From: Natronorubrum aibiense
Lineage (GTDB): Archaea > Halobacteriota > Halobacteria > Halobacteriales > Natrialbaceae
Length of the DNA stretch: 64,000 nt
Reading direction: 5' to 3'
Assembly (NCBI RefSeq): GCF_009392895.1
Contig: NZ_CP045488.1
Span: 2,356,001-2,420,000, forward strand
Each line of letters starts with the position of its first letter. Position 1 is the first letter of the stretch. Made by a program: the position numbers and the translations under genes. The notes below the pieces were generated by a model that was not told the DNA's origin, searched no databases, and saw only the letters and a program-made list of their open reading frames with translations. This document shows, in pieces, positions 8,381 to 17,644 of this stretch.

Positions 8381-9259
8381 TTACCGACTAGCACGAGGCG
8401 GAGGACGTGGAATTGCGGTCGCACCGCGAAAGGACGTCGGTCCCCAGATCACGGTAAGTACGACTGCGAGCGCGATCCAGAGGAGGATCGTGAACGCGTC
8501 CGCCCGCTGAGTGACAGCGATGAGTTCGCTGGCGAAGTTGATCATCCCGTGGAACAGGATCACGGCGAGGATGCTCCGCGACGTGTTGTTGTAGAGCCAC
8601 GTGAACGCCACCGAGAGCGGGATGATCCCAATCGTGAACAGCCAGAACTCGAGCGTTCCCACCCCGAGACCGTGCTGATAGGACCCCTCGACGAAGAACA
8701 GCGGAAGGTGCCAAGTCGACCAGACGATTCCAAGGATCAGGCTGGCGCTCAGGGCCGACCAGGTCAGTTGGAGGCGATCAAGTGCGTAACCCCGCCAGCC
8801 CAGTTCCTCGAGCAGTGGGGGAAGCGTCGCAAAGAACACGGCCGGGAGGAGCGAGAGAGAACTCGAGGCAAAGCCCAGTACCGCGTCACCCCACGTCGCG
8901 CCGGTGCCACCAAGCAGGATATCTATCGCTGCTGCGGTACCGTTCAGGGCCGGAGCGAGCAGCACAATCACGAGCACCCACGGAAGACCGATTCGGCGGA
9001 CGTCTCGAATACGAGTCCAAAAATCTCGTCGACCCCGTTCGTCGTAGACGAGGTATGTAAAGCCGATACCGGCGATTCCGGGGCCAAACAGACCTGCTAC
9101 CAGTAGCACGAACCCTGCGGCGCTGTCGAAACGCAGACCGAGTGCAATTGCACCCAGCCAGAACGACCACGTGATCGCGAACGTCACGCCGAAGAACAGC
9201 AACGGGCTCGCGACGGAGACCGTGGATTTCCAGATCCGCAACCGTGGCGTCTCGTTCAT
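8381..9259 (-). CDS. CPBP family intramembrane metalloprotease
   Basis: A 292-residue multi-pass membrane protein (about eight hydrophobic segments) of the CAAX protease/bacteriocin-processing family. Motif 1 is EELGWRGY (catalytic Glu-Glu and Arg), motif 2 is WHLPLFF (His) and motif 3 is FHGMINF (His), so all metal-ligand residues are present. It acts in the membrane; the substrate is unknown. Its ATG overlaps the stop of a 33-codon frame by four bases. A homologue lies at 10045-10899 on the other strand, so the family is duplicated here. Confidence 0.9.
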   Translation of the reverse strand: MNETPRLRIWKSTVSVASPLLFFGVTFAITWSFWLGAIALGLRFDSAAGFVLLVAGLFGPGIAGIGFTYLVYDERGRRDFWTRIRDVRRIGLPWVLVIVLLAPALNGTAAAIDILLGGTGATWGDAVLGFASSSLSLLPAVFFATLPPLLEELGWRGYALDRLQLTWSALSASLILGIVWSTWHLPLFFVEGSYQHGLGVGTLEFWLFTIGIIPLSVAFTWLYNNTSRSILAVILFHGMINFASELIAVTQRADAFTILLWIALAVVLTVIWGPTSFRGATAIPRPPPRASR

Positions 9260-9357
9260 GCTGTCGTGTCTTCGGTTTCGCCGTCACCGAACGCCGGTTC
9301 AGCGGCCGACGACCTGCCAGTTTCCGCACGTTTCTTTGGCATTTCTATCGTGCTCAT
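9256..9357 (-). CDS. Small hydrophilic ORF coupled to the CPBP protease
   Basis: A 33-codon frame starting at ATG 9355-9357 and ending in an ATGA overlap with the protease start. The peptide is charged and low in hydrophobicity (KKRAETGRSSAAEP), with no recognised domain. Support is limited to the exact start/stop overlap; it may be a leader peptide or simply chance. Confidence 0.35.
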   Translation of the reverse strand: MSTIEMPKKRAETGRSSAAEPAFGDGETEDTTA

Positions 9358-9566
9358 GGGATAGGACTCGTAGGAGGCATGAGACAATAAGCAAAATCTA
9401 CGGCGAACGGGACGTTCTATCGGCATTTCGGCTCTCGGTAGCCTGTCGGTCATTTTCGGCTCTTTTCGACCGGGATGCGAACCGACCGAGAACTCGAGAC
9501 GACAGAATCAGTTGGCAAGTGGATCCTCCTCGCCACAGATCCGCTGTTCGCCCTCGAGGTCGTAGC

Positions 9567-9723
9567 CTATAGTAACAACTGAAACGATGTACACACGCAT
9601 CGCACAGCGAACGGGTCACGTCGTTCCCCGCTCGCCAGTTCGCGGTTCTCGATCCGACGGTCGCGTCGAACCGCGCTCCCGTCGTGCGATGCGGTGTGCA
9701 TTGACTTTCAGTGGCTACTATAG
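9567..9723. mobile_element. MITE-like inverted-repeat element, copy 1
   Basis: A 157-base element bounded by imperfect terminal inverted repeats of about 39 bases. The left end begins CTATAGTAACAACTGAAA and continues to GCATCGCAC; the complement of the right end begins CTATAGTAGCCACTGAAA and also reaches GCATCGCAC. It carries no coding frame of its own. Its ends match two other copies (20315-20397 and 53828-53909), but this copy has about 75 additional internal bases. The surrounding gap (9358-10044) holds no convincing gene; beside the right end, 9725-9800 on the minus strand encodes a short hydrophobic tail (LFVSALALVVL) that may be the end of a gene truncated by the insertion. Confidence 0.75.
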
Positions 9724-10044
9724 CCGACGAGTGAGGACCACGAGCGCGAGGGCGCTGACGAACAGGATGCGCACCGATCCGTTCACGACCGGCGATTTGA
9801 ATCACGCCGTTCGATAAGCGGCGAGGATCGATGTACTCGTCGACGATTCCACCCCGCGTATAACTGTCCGGAACGACGACTACACGGGATTTCACTCGAG
9901 AGGCATTGACAGACACGAACCACACTGTCGGATATACCTCCACTGAGCGACATCTCGATATGTGAAGCCAACGAACGTTCGGATGACATGCTGACCCGGA
10001 CGTGTTTCGAACAGGGTGTGATCGAACGTGGCGGAGCGTAATCG

Positions 10045-10899
10045 ATGACCGCACGAGCCCCGCTGGAACGCACTCGAGGGTTCGACGTTTGGGGGTTCCT
10101 GCTGTTCTCTCACGGCTGGACGTGGCTCTGGTGGAGCGTCCCGATCATCGCCGACTGGCACGTCTTCGAGTTTCCGGGGATCGTCTTTCTGATCGGCGGC
10201 GGCCTCGGCGTTACGATCGGCGGCGTGGTCATGGCGTGGTGGATTGGCGGCCAGACCGGGCTCGCGGACCTAAAACGGCGACTCGTCGACGTGCGGCTGA
10301 TTCCGGGTCGCTGGGCCGTCGTGACACTTGCGCTCTGGCCAGCGCTCGCGCTGGTCGGTTCCGTCGCCGCGACCGTCGTCGATGGAGCGAGTCAGCCGGC
10401 AAGCGCGGCACCATTGCTCGACCTGCTGGCCGAACCGGTCGTGCTCGTCGGAACGCTGCTGGTTATCTTCCTGCTCGGTCCCTTCCACGAGGAGATCGGC
10501 TGGCGGGGCTACTGGCTCGATCGACTCCAGTTGCGATGGAGTGCGCTGACCTCGAGTCTCGTCCTCGGCGTCGCGTGGGCGGCCTGGCACGCGCCGCTGT
10601 TCTTGATGGTCGGCTACTTCAGCAGCTGGGACTTCTCGCCGGACCCAGCGCTGTTCGCGTTCAACATCCTCGTCGGCACGATCCTCTACACGTGGCTGTT
10701 CAACAACACGGCTCGCAGCCTTCTCGCCGCGATCGCCTTTCATTTCGTTGGTAACGCTACCGGCCAGCTCCTCGACCTCTCGCCACAGGCGGATTTCTAC
10801 CAGACGGTGGCCACGACTGCGCTCGTCGTCATCGTCCTGCTCTGGTGGGGACCGGCGACACTCCGGCGAGACGAGGAGCGTCCGCTGGCGCCGTACTGA
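10045..10899 (+). CDS. CPBP family intramembrane metalloprotease (second copy)
   Basis: A 284-residue polytopic membrane protease with the three family motifs: EEIGWRGYWLD, WHAPLFLM and FHFVGNATG. It is the same family and length as the protein at 8381-9259 but clearly divergent, so this is an old duplication or two independent acquisitions. The upstream gap contains the MITE-like repeat. It is convergent with an alpha/beta hydrolase and a hydrolase remnant. The substrate is unknown. Confidence 0.9.
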   Translation: MTARAPLERTRGFDVWGFLLFSHGWTWLWWSVPIIADWHVFEFPGIVFLIGGGLGVTIGGVVMAWWIGGQTGLADLKRRLVDVRLIPGRWAVVTLALWPALALVGSVAATVVDGASQPASAAPLLDLLAEPVVLVGTLLVIFLLGPFHEEIGWRGYWLDRLQLRWSALTSSLVLGVAWAAWHAPLFLMVGYFSSWDFSPDPALFAFNILVGTILYTWLFNNTARSLLAAIAFHFVGNATGQLLDLSPQADFYQTVATTALVVIVLLWWGPATLRRDEERPLAPY

Positions 10900-10980
10900 T
10901 CGCTGTCGGGCCGTCGTCACGGCTATTGTGGCCATCGTAGCCGCCGGTTCCGCGTCCTCTCTACGCCCGACTTCAGCCGG

Positions 10981-11106
10981 CCACACGACGTCGGCAAACT
11001 CCCGGACGGCCGCGGTGTGCGCCGCCGGCCGATCGAGAGAACAGGTGTGTCCAGCATCGGCGATCGTCAGTACTCGCGCGCTCGAGAGCGCGTTGAACGG
11101 CGTCAT
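10981..11106 (-). pseudogene. C-terminal remnant of an alpha/beta hydrolase
   Basis: A minus-strand frame encodes about 42 residues including LTIADAGHTCSLDRP and AVREFADVVW, the typical catalytic-His end of haloperoxidase-like alpha/beta hydrolases. No nucleophile elbow or upstream domain exists in the frame, and the 5' boundary coincides with the end of the next hydrolase gene. I read it as a remnant of a deleted hydrolase. Confidence 0.45.
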
Positions 11107-12023
11107 CGGTCCACTGCCGGTTCGAGATCGGTGAGCGAACGCACCACGTGCTCGCGGAGTGCCCCAGCCGCGAGTGAGCCGGTCACGTGGCCCTTCTCGA
11201 GGACCGATAGCGGTAGTCCCTCGTAACCGGGCCGTTGGCGGTCGAACTCGATGATCCGGTCGTACCGTGCGAGCAGCGGCTCGCAGTCGGCCGTATCGAC
11301 GGCCCTGAACGCTGCCTCGAAGTCGAGCACGTCCCGTAGTCGCTCCGCGTGTCGGTGGGCCGGTTCGGCAACCAGCCGCCGGTAGACCGAGGAGACGAAC
11401 AGCTCGCCGAGGGCTGCACCGGCGAAGATCGGCACGTACTGGTCGATGGAGTCGAAGCAGGCGCGGTGGAGGTTGACCGCCCAGCCGCCGAGGCTAATCC
11501 CCGACGCCACGACGGGACCGCCGGTTCGCTCGCGCACCCGCCGTGCGAGCGCTTCGAGCAACCCGACCGAGGCGGCGAGCATTCCGACGAAGTTCTCGAG
11601 GTCGCCCATCGCGCGGGCGTAGGCCTTTCTCGAGCGGTCGTGGAACGGCGCTCGGACGGCGATGATGTTGGCGGGAAGCTCTCGCTCGTGGCCGACGAAC
11701 AGCCGCCGGAAGGAGTTCGAACTGAACCGTCCGAAGTCGAAGGGGCGTTCGCCGCTCCCGTGGTGATACAGGAGCGTCGGGTACTCGGGACCGCGCCACC
11801 GCCAGGGGACGTACGCGGTCTCGAAGTCGCCGATCGGGGTCTTCACGGTCACGTCACGTTGGCCGGCACGAGCGACGTGGTCGACGCTCGCCGTTGCAGC
11901 CGACGCAACATCGACGATCGGCGGGGACTCGAAGGATCGGCTCCGTGCGAAGAACTTCGCGTCACGAAGGAGGAGGCTGCTAAGCGCGACGGTCCCGACA
12001 TCGACGACTTCGTGGACGTTCAT
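11103..12023 (-). CDS. Alpha/beta hydrolase
   Basis: A hydrolase of about 306 residues with the nucleophile elbow ASGISLGGWA (Ser of G-x-S-x-G), an oxyanion region YHHGSGERP and a C-terminal His in LEKGHVTGS. These fit an esterase or acyl hydrolase; the substrate is unknown. The frame opens at 12047, but the second ATG (12023, MNVHEVVD) was chosen because family similarity begins near it. A relic of a paralogue's C terminus survives at 8215-8310, which shows that a second copy once existed nearby. Confidence 0.8.
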   Translation of the reverse strand: MNVHEVVDVGTVALSSLLLRDAKFFARSRSFESPPIVDVASAATASVDHVARAGQRDVTVKTPIGDFETAYVPWRWRGPEYPTLLYHHGSGERPFDFGRFSSNSFRRLFVGHERELPANIIAVRAPFHDRSRKAYARAMGDLENFVGMLAASVGLLEALARRVRERTGGPVVASGISLGGWAVNLHRACFDSIDQYVPIFAGAALGELFVSSVYRRLVAEPAHRHAERLRDVLDFEAAFRAVDTADCEPLLARYDRIIEFDRQRPGYEGLPLSVLEKGHVTGSLAAGALREHVVRSLTDLEPAVDR

Positions 12024-12098
12024 CGCGTTCGTATACGCCCACCTCACTGTTAGCAGTACCTACAGATTCGCCGCTGCTCACGAAGCCAATCGCGCATC

Positions 12099-12983
12099 TC
12101 ACACGTCGTCTCCCGGCGGTCGATCCGCAACCGACGTCGCGTCGTGGGCCGTGGCTGCCGTCGAGGTGCGTTGTGGGTCGATCGCGTACAGGAATCGGCC
12201 CAGAAGCGCGAGACTCGAAAGCGACAGGAGCCCGAACACGGCGAGGATGGGCGCGGGAACGACCTGTCCATCTCGAATCTGGAACACGGCCATCGTCAAC
12301 ACGGCCAGACCGAGCGTCGCCGCTTTCACGAGGAGGACAGCGGTGAACGCATAGCCCCACGCCCGGCGCTTCCGGAGCCAGTACGCCGAGAGCAGAAACG
12401 CCGGGACGATGATCCCAAGATCGAACGAGTAGATCACCGACGTGGGGAGCGCTGCGTCGGTGACACTCGCCGGGACGGTGCCCTCGAGGATTGCCGGGAC
12501 GACTTCCGCCAGCCAGAGGAACGCAACCAGGACGGCGAGCAGCGCCTGGAAGCCGACGTACGGGCGGACGGACATCTCGCCAGCGGCCTGTTTCACGTCC
12601 TCGGCGTTGAGGCGAATCATCCCGCCGACGAACGTAACGAGAGTGAGCCACAGCAGCGTCGTGTAGACCAGATACAGCTCGTTGAACGCCGTCATGAACG
12701 CGTACGAGGCGTAAGTGTAGAGCAGGTAGCCGTCGACGCCCAGCCAGACGACGTAGCCTCGCAACGATCCTCGAGCGGCGAAGTACAGCGCAACCGCGAA
12801 GACGGGAAGTGCCACGAACAGGGTCAGCAAATCTTGGCCGTAGACCTGCGGCAAGAGCACCGGCGCGTCGCGATAGAATCCGGGAACGAACAGTCCGACG
12901 AGGGTCGCGACGCCCGCGAGGACGAGCGTCGCCAGCGATGCAAAGACGTACGGCCGCGGTAGTGATTCATCAACGCGGCTCAT
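12099..12983 (-). CDS. Eight-helix membrane protein of unknown function
   Basis: A 294-residue integral membrane protein with eight clear hydrophobic segments and a hydrophilic, Ala/Thr/Asp-rich C-terminal tail of about 25 residues. The YLLYTYASYAFM segment near helix 3 and the charged turn RLNAEDVKQAA between helices 4 and 5 are notable. I do not recognise a transporter signature. It stands as a single gene between the hydrolase and a hypothetical protein on the same strand. Confidence 0.75.
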   Translation of the reverse strand: MSRVDESLPRPYVFASLATLVLAGVATLVGLFVPGFYRDAPVLLPQVYGQDLLTLFVALPVFAVALYFAARGSLRGYVVWLGVDGYLLYTYASYAFMTAFNELYLVYTTLLWLTLVTFVGGMIRLNAEDVKQAAGEMSVRPYVGFQALLAVLVAFLWLAEVVPAILEGTVPASVTDAALPTSVIYSFDLGIIVPAFLLSAYWLRKRRAWGYAFTAVLLVKAATLGLAVLTMAVFQIRDGQVVPAPILAVFGLLSLSSLALLGRFLYAIDPQRTSTAATAHDATSVADRPPGDDV

Positions 12984-13197
12984 CGCTCACCTCGCCAGAA
13001 ACGGAATCACCACGCATCGCCACGTCAAACTCGTCGAATGGAGGCCGAGAATGCATTGTCGTAGTACGTTCGACGACAGCGTACAGCATAAAGCGCGGGA
13101 CCGCTTCTCAGTCGTCGGAAGTGTCATCTTTTGACGAATCGCGATCCCAACCGGGTCTGGACGCGCCGACACCAGGTGCCCGATCCGTATACGGCAA

Positions 13198-13548
13198 TCA
13201 CTCGTCTTCGGCCGCCGCGAGCGCCACCGGATCGGGGTACGCCTCGAGGTCGCGGACCTCCTGTGTGACCCGTCCATCGTCCGTTTCGTAGTACCGGTGT
13301 CGTTGGATCCACTCCGTCGCTCTGTCGTATCGGATCGCCACGCGTTCCATGACCTCGCCGCGGTCGGGATCGGTGTGGATCGAGACCGTCTCGTAGGCGT
13401 GAATCCGGAAATCCCCGTCGGCGTAGCCCGTCATCTCGAGCGTCGTGCGCTCGGGTTCGAGTTCCTCGGCGGCGTACTCGAGGAGTCGATCGGCTAACTC
13501 GTCGAGGACGTCCAGTGAGGGAATGCCGGTGTCGTCGCTCGCGGTCAT
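13198..13548 (-). CDS. Hypothetical haloarchaeal protein
   Basis: A 116-residue acidic soluble protein with no recognised motif. Codon use and amino-acid composition (many Asp and Glu, few Lys) are typical of real haloarchaeal genes, and the alternative frames lack this bias. It contains no Cys or predicted membrane segment. The neighbouring gaps of about 200 bases on either side show nothing recognisable. Confidence 0.65.
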   Translation of the reverse strand: MTASDDTGIPSLDVLDELADRLLEYAAEELEPERTTLEMTGYADGDFRIHAYETVSIHTDPDRGEVMERVAIRYDRATEWIQRHRYYETDDGRVTQEVRDLEAYPDPVALAAAEDE

Positions 13549-13730
13549 CGATGTGGAATCGAGACGTCGCTGGCCCTTGCCGTCAAGTGATCGAGACGTC
13601 GGCCAAGTGGGTGAGCGGTCCGTTCGAGCACGCAGCCAGCTACCATCGCACTCGAGTTAACCGTTCGCCCTCGAGCGAACCGCGTCTCGAGGCGACTGCG
13701 AGCGGAACGAAAACGAGTGCTCGAGCGGCG

Positions 13731-14876
13731 TCAGGCCGCGCAGTTGTTCGGCCCGAGCTCGAGTTCCGTCGCTTCCGCTGGGTCGTCGAGGTCATCTCGC
13801 CCCGTGTTCAGCTCGATTACGCGCTCGTAGTTCGGCGGCTTCTCGGGTGCGTTGTCAGTTAACCTGCTGACAAATTCGTCTTTCTCGAGCCCGAGTAAGT
13901 CGAGGTCATCGCGGAGGTCGCCGAGTCGAGCGGCGATCGGGTCGCCCGGCGACCCAACCTCGTATCGGCCGTCCGCCGCGACCGAGACGTGACCCGGCAG
14001 GATGGTAGTGTCGTCGGGCAGTTCGAGGATCGTCTCGTGGAGCGACTCGTACAGCAGTTCGGCACCGGTGGCGGCGTCCTCGTCGCCGAACTGGAGTTCC
14101 GTCCGGCCGACGGACTCGACGAACAGCGTATCACCGGTCAACAGCGCCTCGCCGTCGACGAGGTAGTTCATCATCTCGGAGGTGTGCCCCGGCGTGTGCA
14201 GGGCCTCGATCTCGACGTCGCCGATCTCGATCGTCTCGCCGTCGGCGAGCGGTTCGTACTCGTAGGCGACGTCACGATCAGTGGCTTCCTCACCGAGGTG
14301 ATAGGGCACGTCGAGTGTCTCCGCCAGCGTCCGCCCGCCGGAGATGTGGTCGGCGTGGACGTGCGTGTCGAGGACCCGATCGATGGTGAAGCCGGCTTCG
14401 CCGGCGACGAGCGTAAACTGGTCTGTCTGACGGGTCGGATCGACGACGACGGCGCTCTCGGCTGCCCTCGAGCCGACGACGTAGCCCAGACAGCCTTTCG
14501 CGCGCCGCTGGAGTTGTGCGAGAAACAGGTCGTCGTTTTGCGTCTCGATCGGAACGACCTCGTACACCTTGCTCCAGTCTTCCATCCCGCCTTTGACGAC
14601 CGAAACGTCGTCGTAGCCGTGTTGCTCGAGTTCGAAACTAAACGGCGTCGACGTGAGTCCTTTGCCACAGATGGCGACGACCGACTGGCCGTCAACCAGT
14701 TCGTTCACGCGGTCCAGTTGTTCCTCGGAGAGGTCGTCGTCGGGTCCGAACGGAACGTTCTCCGCGCCGGGGATGTGCCACTGCTCGTAGCTGTCTTCGG
14801 GTCGCGTATCGACGAGCGTGAACGACTCGCCGGCGTCGAGTTTGTCCGCGAGCCGGTCTGCAGTGATCTGTTCCAT
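13731..14876 (-). CDS. Rhodanese/MBL-fold persulfide dioxygenase-like protein 1
   Basis: A 381-residue protein with an N-terminal rhodanese domain (residues 1-110, active loop CGKGLTS, Cys70) followed by an MBL domain. The metal-binding residues THVHADH (His172, His174, Asp176, His177), HTPGH (His231), GDT (Asp249) and PGH (His296) are all present. This domain order is inverted with respect to some bacterial PDO-rhodanese fusions. The likely role is sulfur transfer from persulfide plus oxidation of glutathione-like or low-molecular persulfide to sulfite. The protein ends with ELGPNNCAA, a tail shared by the two other MBL proteins in this window. Confidence 0.88.
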   Translation of the reverse strand: MEQITADRLADKLDAGESFTLVDTRPEDSYEQWHIPGAENVPFGPDDDLSEEQLDRVNELVDGQSVVAICGKGLTSTPFSFELEQHGYDDVSVVKGGMEDWSKVYEVVPIETQNDDLFLAQLQRRAKGCLGYVVGSRAAESAVVVDPTRQTDQFTLVAGEAGFTIDRVLDTHVHADHISGGRTLAETLDVPYHLGEEATDRDVAYEYEPLADGETIEIGDVEIEALHTPGHTSEMMNYLVDGEALLTGDTLFVESVGRTELQFGDEDAATGAELLYESLHETILELPDDTTILPGHVSVAADGRYEVGSPGDPIAARLGDLRDDLDLLGLEKDEFVSRLTDNAPEKPPNYERVIELNTGRDDLDDPAEATELELGPNNCAA

Positions 14877-15056
14877 AATTGGGATCTACCTACAACATTA
14901 GTCCCGTATCGGCATGCATAGCTACCCGCCTTGCAACAGCGACCCGACTGAAAACGGTGCTGCGGGCCGAGAGCGTCATACGGACCGCTGTCCGTCACTG
15001 CCGGCGCGACCGCAGCGTATCGCGGCCACACCGAGCCACCAGTACCGCACTCCGCA

Positions 15057-16166
15057 TCAGTTCGCCGCGCAGTTGTTCGGGCCGAGTTCGAGTTCCGCGG
15101 CGTCGTCGGTCAACGGCTCTTTGCCCCAGTTGATGGCTTTGATCCGGTTGTAGTTCGCTGGTTCGTCGGAGAGGCCGTCGACGATGGTCTGGACGAACGC
15201 GTCACGGTCGTCCATGCCGAACAGGTCGTTGGTCGCCTCGAGTTCGCCGAGCGTCGTCGCGAGCGGCCGGATCGCTTCGTCGCTGAAGTGGCCGGGCAGG
15301 ACGACCAGCTCGTCGGGCAGGTCGGAGAGGCGATCGAGGCTCTCGAAGAGCTCGCGTGCTCCTTCGCGGACATCGGCCTCGTCAGTGCCCTCGAGGTCGG
15401 GCCGCCCGACGCTTCTGATGAACAGCGTATCGCCCGAGAGCAGCCCATCGCCGACGCGCAGCGAGACGCTACCGGGGGTGTGGCCGGGCGTGTGGAAGAC
15501 CTCGAGGTCGCGATCGCCGACGGCGATCGTGTCGCCGTCTTCGATCGACGTATATCCCTCGAGTTCGCCGCCGTCGGCGTCGTGCAGGTAGTAGGGAATG
15601 TCGAGTTCGTCGGCCAATGGCCGACCGCCGCTAACGTGGTCCGCGTGGGCGTGCGTGTCGACGACACCGACGAGTTCGACGTCGCGGTCGTCGGCGACGC
15701 GTCGATACTGCTCGACGTACATACTCGGATCGACTACGACGGCTTCGTCACCGTCGTCGACGAGATACGAGATACAGCCGGTACCGGGGCGGACGATCTG
15801 TGTGACGCCTGCGACGCTGTCGACGTTGTACGTGACGTGAACCCGTCCCCAGCCGTTCATGCCGTCAGCCATCGACCGGGCGTCGTAGCCATGATCTCGA
15901 AGGACGCCCGCGGCGGTTGCGGACGTTACACCGGCGACACAGACGACGGCGATCTCCTCGTCGTCAGGGAACTCCTCGAGCGAGGCCTCGAGTTCGGAGA
16001 CGTCACCCTCGAGCAACTGATCGTAGATCGGGAGGTTGTAACTGCCCTCGACGTGCCACTCGTCGTACTCGTCCTCGTTTCGAACGTCGAGGACGAACAG
16101 TTCGTCGCGTCGAGCAGCTACTTCGTCGGGAGCGATCGTCGGGTCCGCACCTTCTGTCTTGCTCAT
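15057..16166 (-). CDS. Rhodanese/MBL-fold persulfide dioxygenase-like protein 2
   Basis: A 369-residue paralogue of the preceding protein with the same order: rhodanese (Cys76 in VVCVAGVTS) then MBL (THAHADH at 171-177, HTPGHTPG, GDTLF, PGHFSD). The C terminus is ELGPNNCAAN. The frame opens at 16211, but ATG 16166 (MSKTEG) was chosen because upstream codons encode a hydrophobic stretch that overlaps the promoter: a TATA-like TTTTATTATC lies about 30 bases upstream. The linker is shorter than in protein 1. The two genes are on the same strand but 180 bases apart, so each probably has its own promoter. Confidence 0.88.
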   Translation of the reverse strand: MSKTEGADPTIAPDEVAARRDELFVLDVRNEDEYDEWHVEGSYNLPIYDQLLEGDVSELEASLEEFPDDEEIAVVCVAGVTSATAAGVLRDHGYDARSMADGMNGWGRVHVTYNVDSVAGVTQIVRPGTGCISYLVDDGDEAVVVDPSMYVEQYRRVADDRDVELVGVVDTHAHADHVSGGRPLADELDIPYYLHDADGGELEGYTSIEDGDTIAVGDRDLEVFHTPGHTPGSVSLRVGDGLLSGDTLFIRSVGRPDLEGTDEADVREGARELFESLDRLSDLPDELVVLPGHFSDEAIRPLATTLGELEATNDLFGMDDRDAFVQTIVDGLSDEPANYNRIKAINWGKEPLTDDAAELELGPNNCAAN

Positions 16167-16285
16167 ATCATTCAATACTATGTACAGGACGATAATAAAA
16201 CTGCCCGCCATATGACGGTGTGTAGAGTGTTACACCTGACAGGTTCAAATACCGAGAAATCGGGGATCTGAACTCGAGACTGTCG

Positions 16286-16630
16286 CTACGCCGCCATGTT
16301 GCGACACGACTCGGCACACTCCGGCAGGACGTCGGCACACACCTGACAGTGCTCGTGATCGAACTGCGCGCATTCGTCGGCACATGCCTCGCACGCGTCC
16401 GCGCAGACGCTCGCCAGCTCGCCGTGATAGTCCGAATCACGGGCCATCAACCGGGCGTGCAGCGTCGTCAGATCAGCGACGTCGCGGCAGAGTCGGATAC
16501 ACTCGGCCATCTCCTCGCCGTGGTCTGCACAGGCGTCTGCACACCACTCACAGGCCTGTGCGGCCTCGAGACAGTTGTCGATGCACTCTTCCATCTGGTC
16601 GTCCGAATGTGCAAGTTGTTGTAACGACAT
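16286..16630 (-). CDS. Cys-rich four-helix copper-storage-like protein (DUF326)
   Basis: A protein of about 114 residues with 15 Cys in the repeating pattern CxxxC along predicted helices (ECIDNC, CEWCADAC, CADACEACADEC, CQVC, ECAESC), the pattern of DUF326/Csp-type four-helix bundles that store Cu(I) in bacteria. The first four codons of the open frame (MTLA) are probably not translated; ATG 16630 (MSLQQL) was chosen. No signal peptide is visible, so a cytoplasmic store is likely. Neighbouring persulfide genes make thiol protection another possibility. Confidence 0.85.
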   Translation of the reverse strand: MSLQQLAHSDDQMEECIDNCLEAAQACEWCADACADHGEEMAECIRLCRDVADLTTLHARLMARDSDYHGELASVCADACEACADECAQFDHEHCQVCADVLPECAESCRNMAA

Positions 16631-16700
16631 TGCAAGAGTCATATCGCCACGACTCTCAATCAGCCTCGCGCATGCCGCTGCAAGCTATCGTCACAGTCGC

Positions 16701-17596
16701 CTACCGCAACTGTCGCTCGAGAAACGCACTCTGACGGTCGACGACGTGTTCGAACGTGGCTCCCTGGTAGACGTCGAAGTGGCCGACAGGCAGCCTGATT
16801 CGCTCGACGTCGTCGAGCTTCGAGACCAGTCGCTCGACGGTCCAGGGCGAGATAATCGTACTCGAGTCGCCGCCGTGACGAACACCGGACAGGAGACTTC
16901 GCTGGCAGCCGTGATCGGCCGGTACAACGGGACGGTTGCGAGGATGCGTCCGGGGCACGCGTTTCGAACCGTCGCGCCGTCAGGCACGATCGACTCGAAC
17001 CCGGGCTTCGCGTCGGGTGTGTTCAGGACAGCGAATTCGTCGGGATCGCCGACGAGTGGGACGTAATTCGGGTCACGCCCGGTTGCCGCCCGTGTGAGAT
17101 CCGTGAGTGAGCCGGCAACTGCCCCGCGGACGTACGATACCCCGCCACGCCGAATTAGCGTGGCTGCCGTCGCGAGGCCGTCGGTGAACGGCACCTGCGC
17201 AACGGCCGCGGACACGTCGGGGTCTCGAGCCGCGGTTGTAATGACGTGGCCCCCGCTGAACGACGTTCCCCAGAGGCCGAGTCGATCGCCGTCGATATCG
17301 TCGCGCGACCGGGCATGGGCGAGCGCCGCACGCCAGTCCTCGAGTTGCTGTCGCGGACGAATCTGGTTTCGTGGCGTTCCGTCGCTGTCCCCGAACGTGC
17401 GGTAGTCGAAGACGAGCGCGGCGAGCCCGTGGTCGGCGAACCGTCTCGCAAACGCGGGAAGTCGCCACGTTCGCTCCCCACCGAAGCCGTGTGCCATCAC
17501 AACCACCGGTGGCTCGTCGACGGCAGTCGGTAGGAACAGCTCCCCACGACAGGATGTCCCGGCGCTGGAAAACGAAAGCGACGTCTGTTTGACCAT
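16701..17596 (-). pseudogene. Alpha/beta hydrolase with frameshift
   Basis: The first 240 residues are a clear alpha/beta hydrolase (VVMAHGFGGER, elbow LWGTSFSGGH with catalytic Ser, VFDYRTFGDS). Near 16880 the frame breaks: after CPVFVTAA the matching continuation (TIISPWTVERLV, then LPVGHFDVY with the catalytic His) lies in the adjacent frame and ends at 16701. Reading on in the original frame gives a Ser/Arg-rich tail of no meaning. A one-base deletion explains it; a sequencing error cannot be excluded because all other motifs are intact. Confidence 0.75.
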
Positions 17597-17644
17597 CGTC
17601 TCGAGCGATCGTTCTACGCGGAGAACAGTAAACGGTTCCCAGCG

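Noticed and set aside
9398-10054. A 218-codon minus-strand frame across the MITE region
   Set aside because: Composition rich in Arg, Ser, Thr and His, no domain, and it runs through the inverted repeat.
16170-16182. GTATTGAATGAT upstream of MBL protein 2 as a copy of the box
   Set aside because: It lies between the TATA and the start codon rather than upstream of the TATA.
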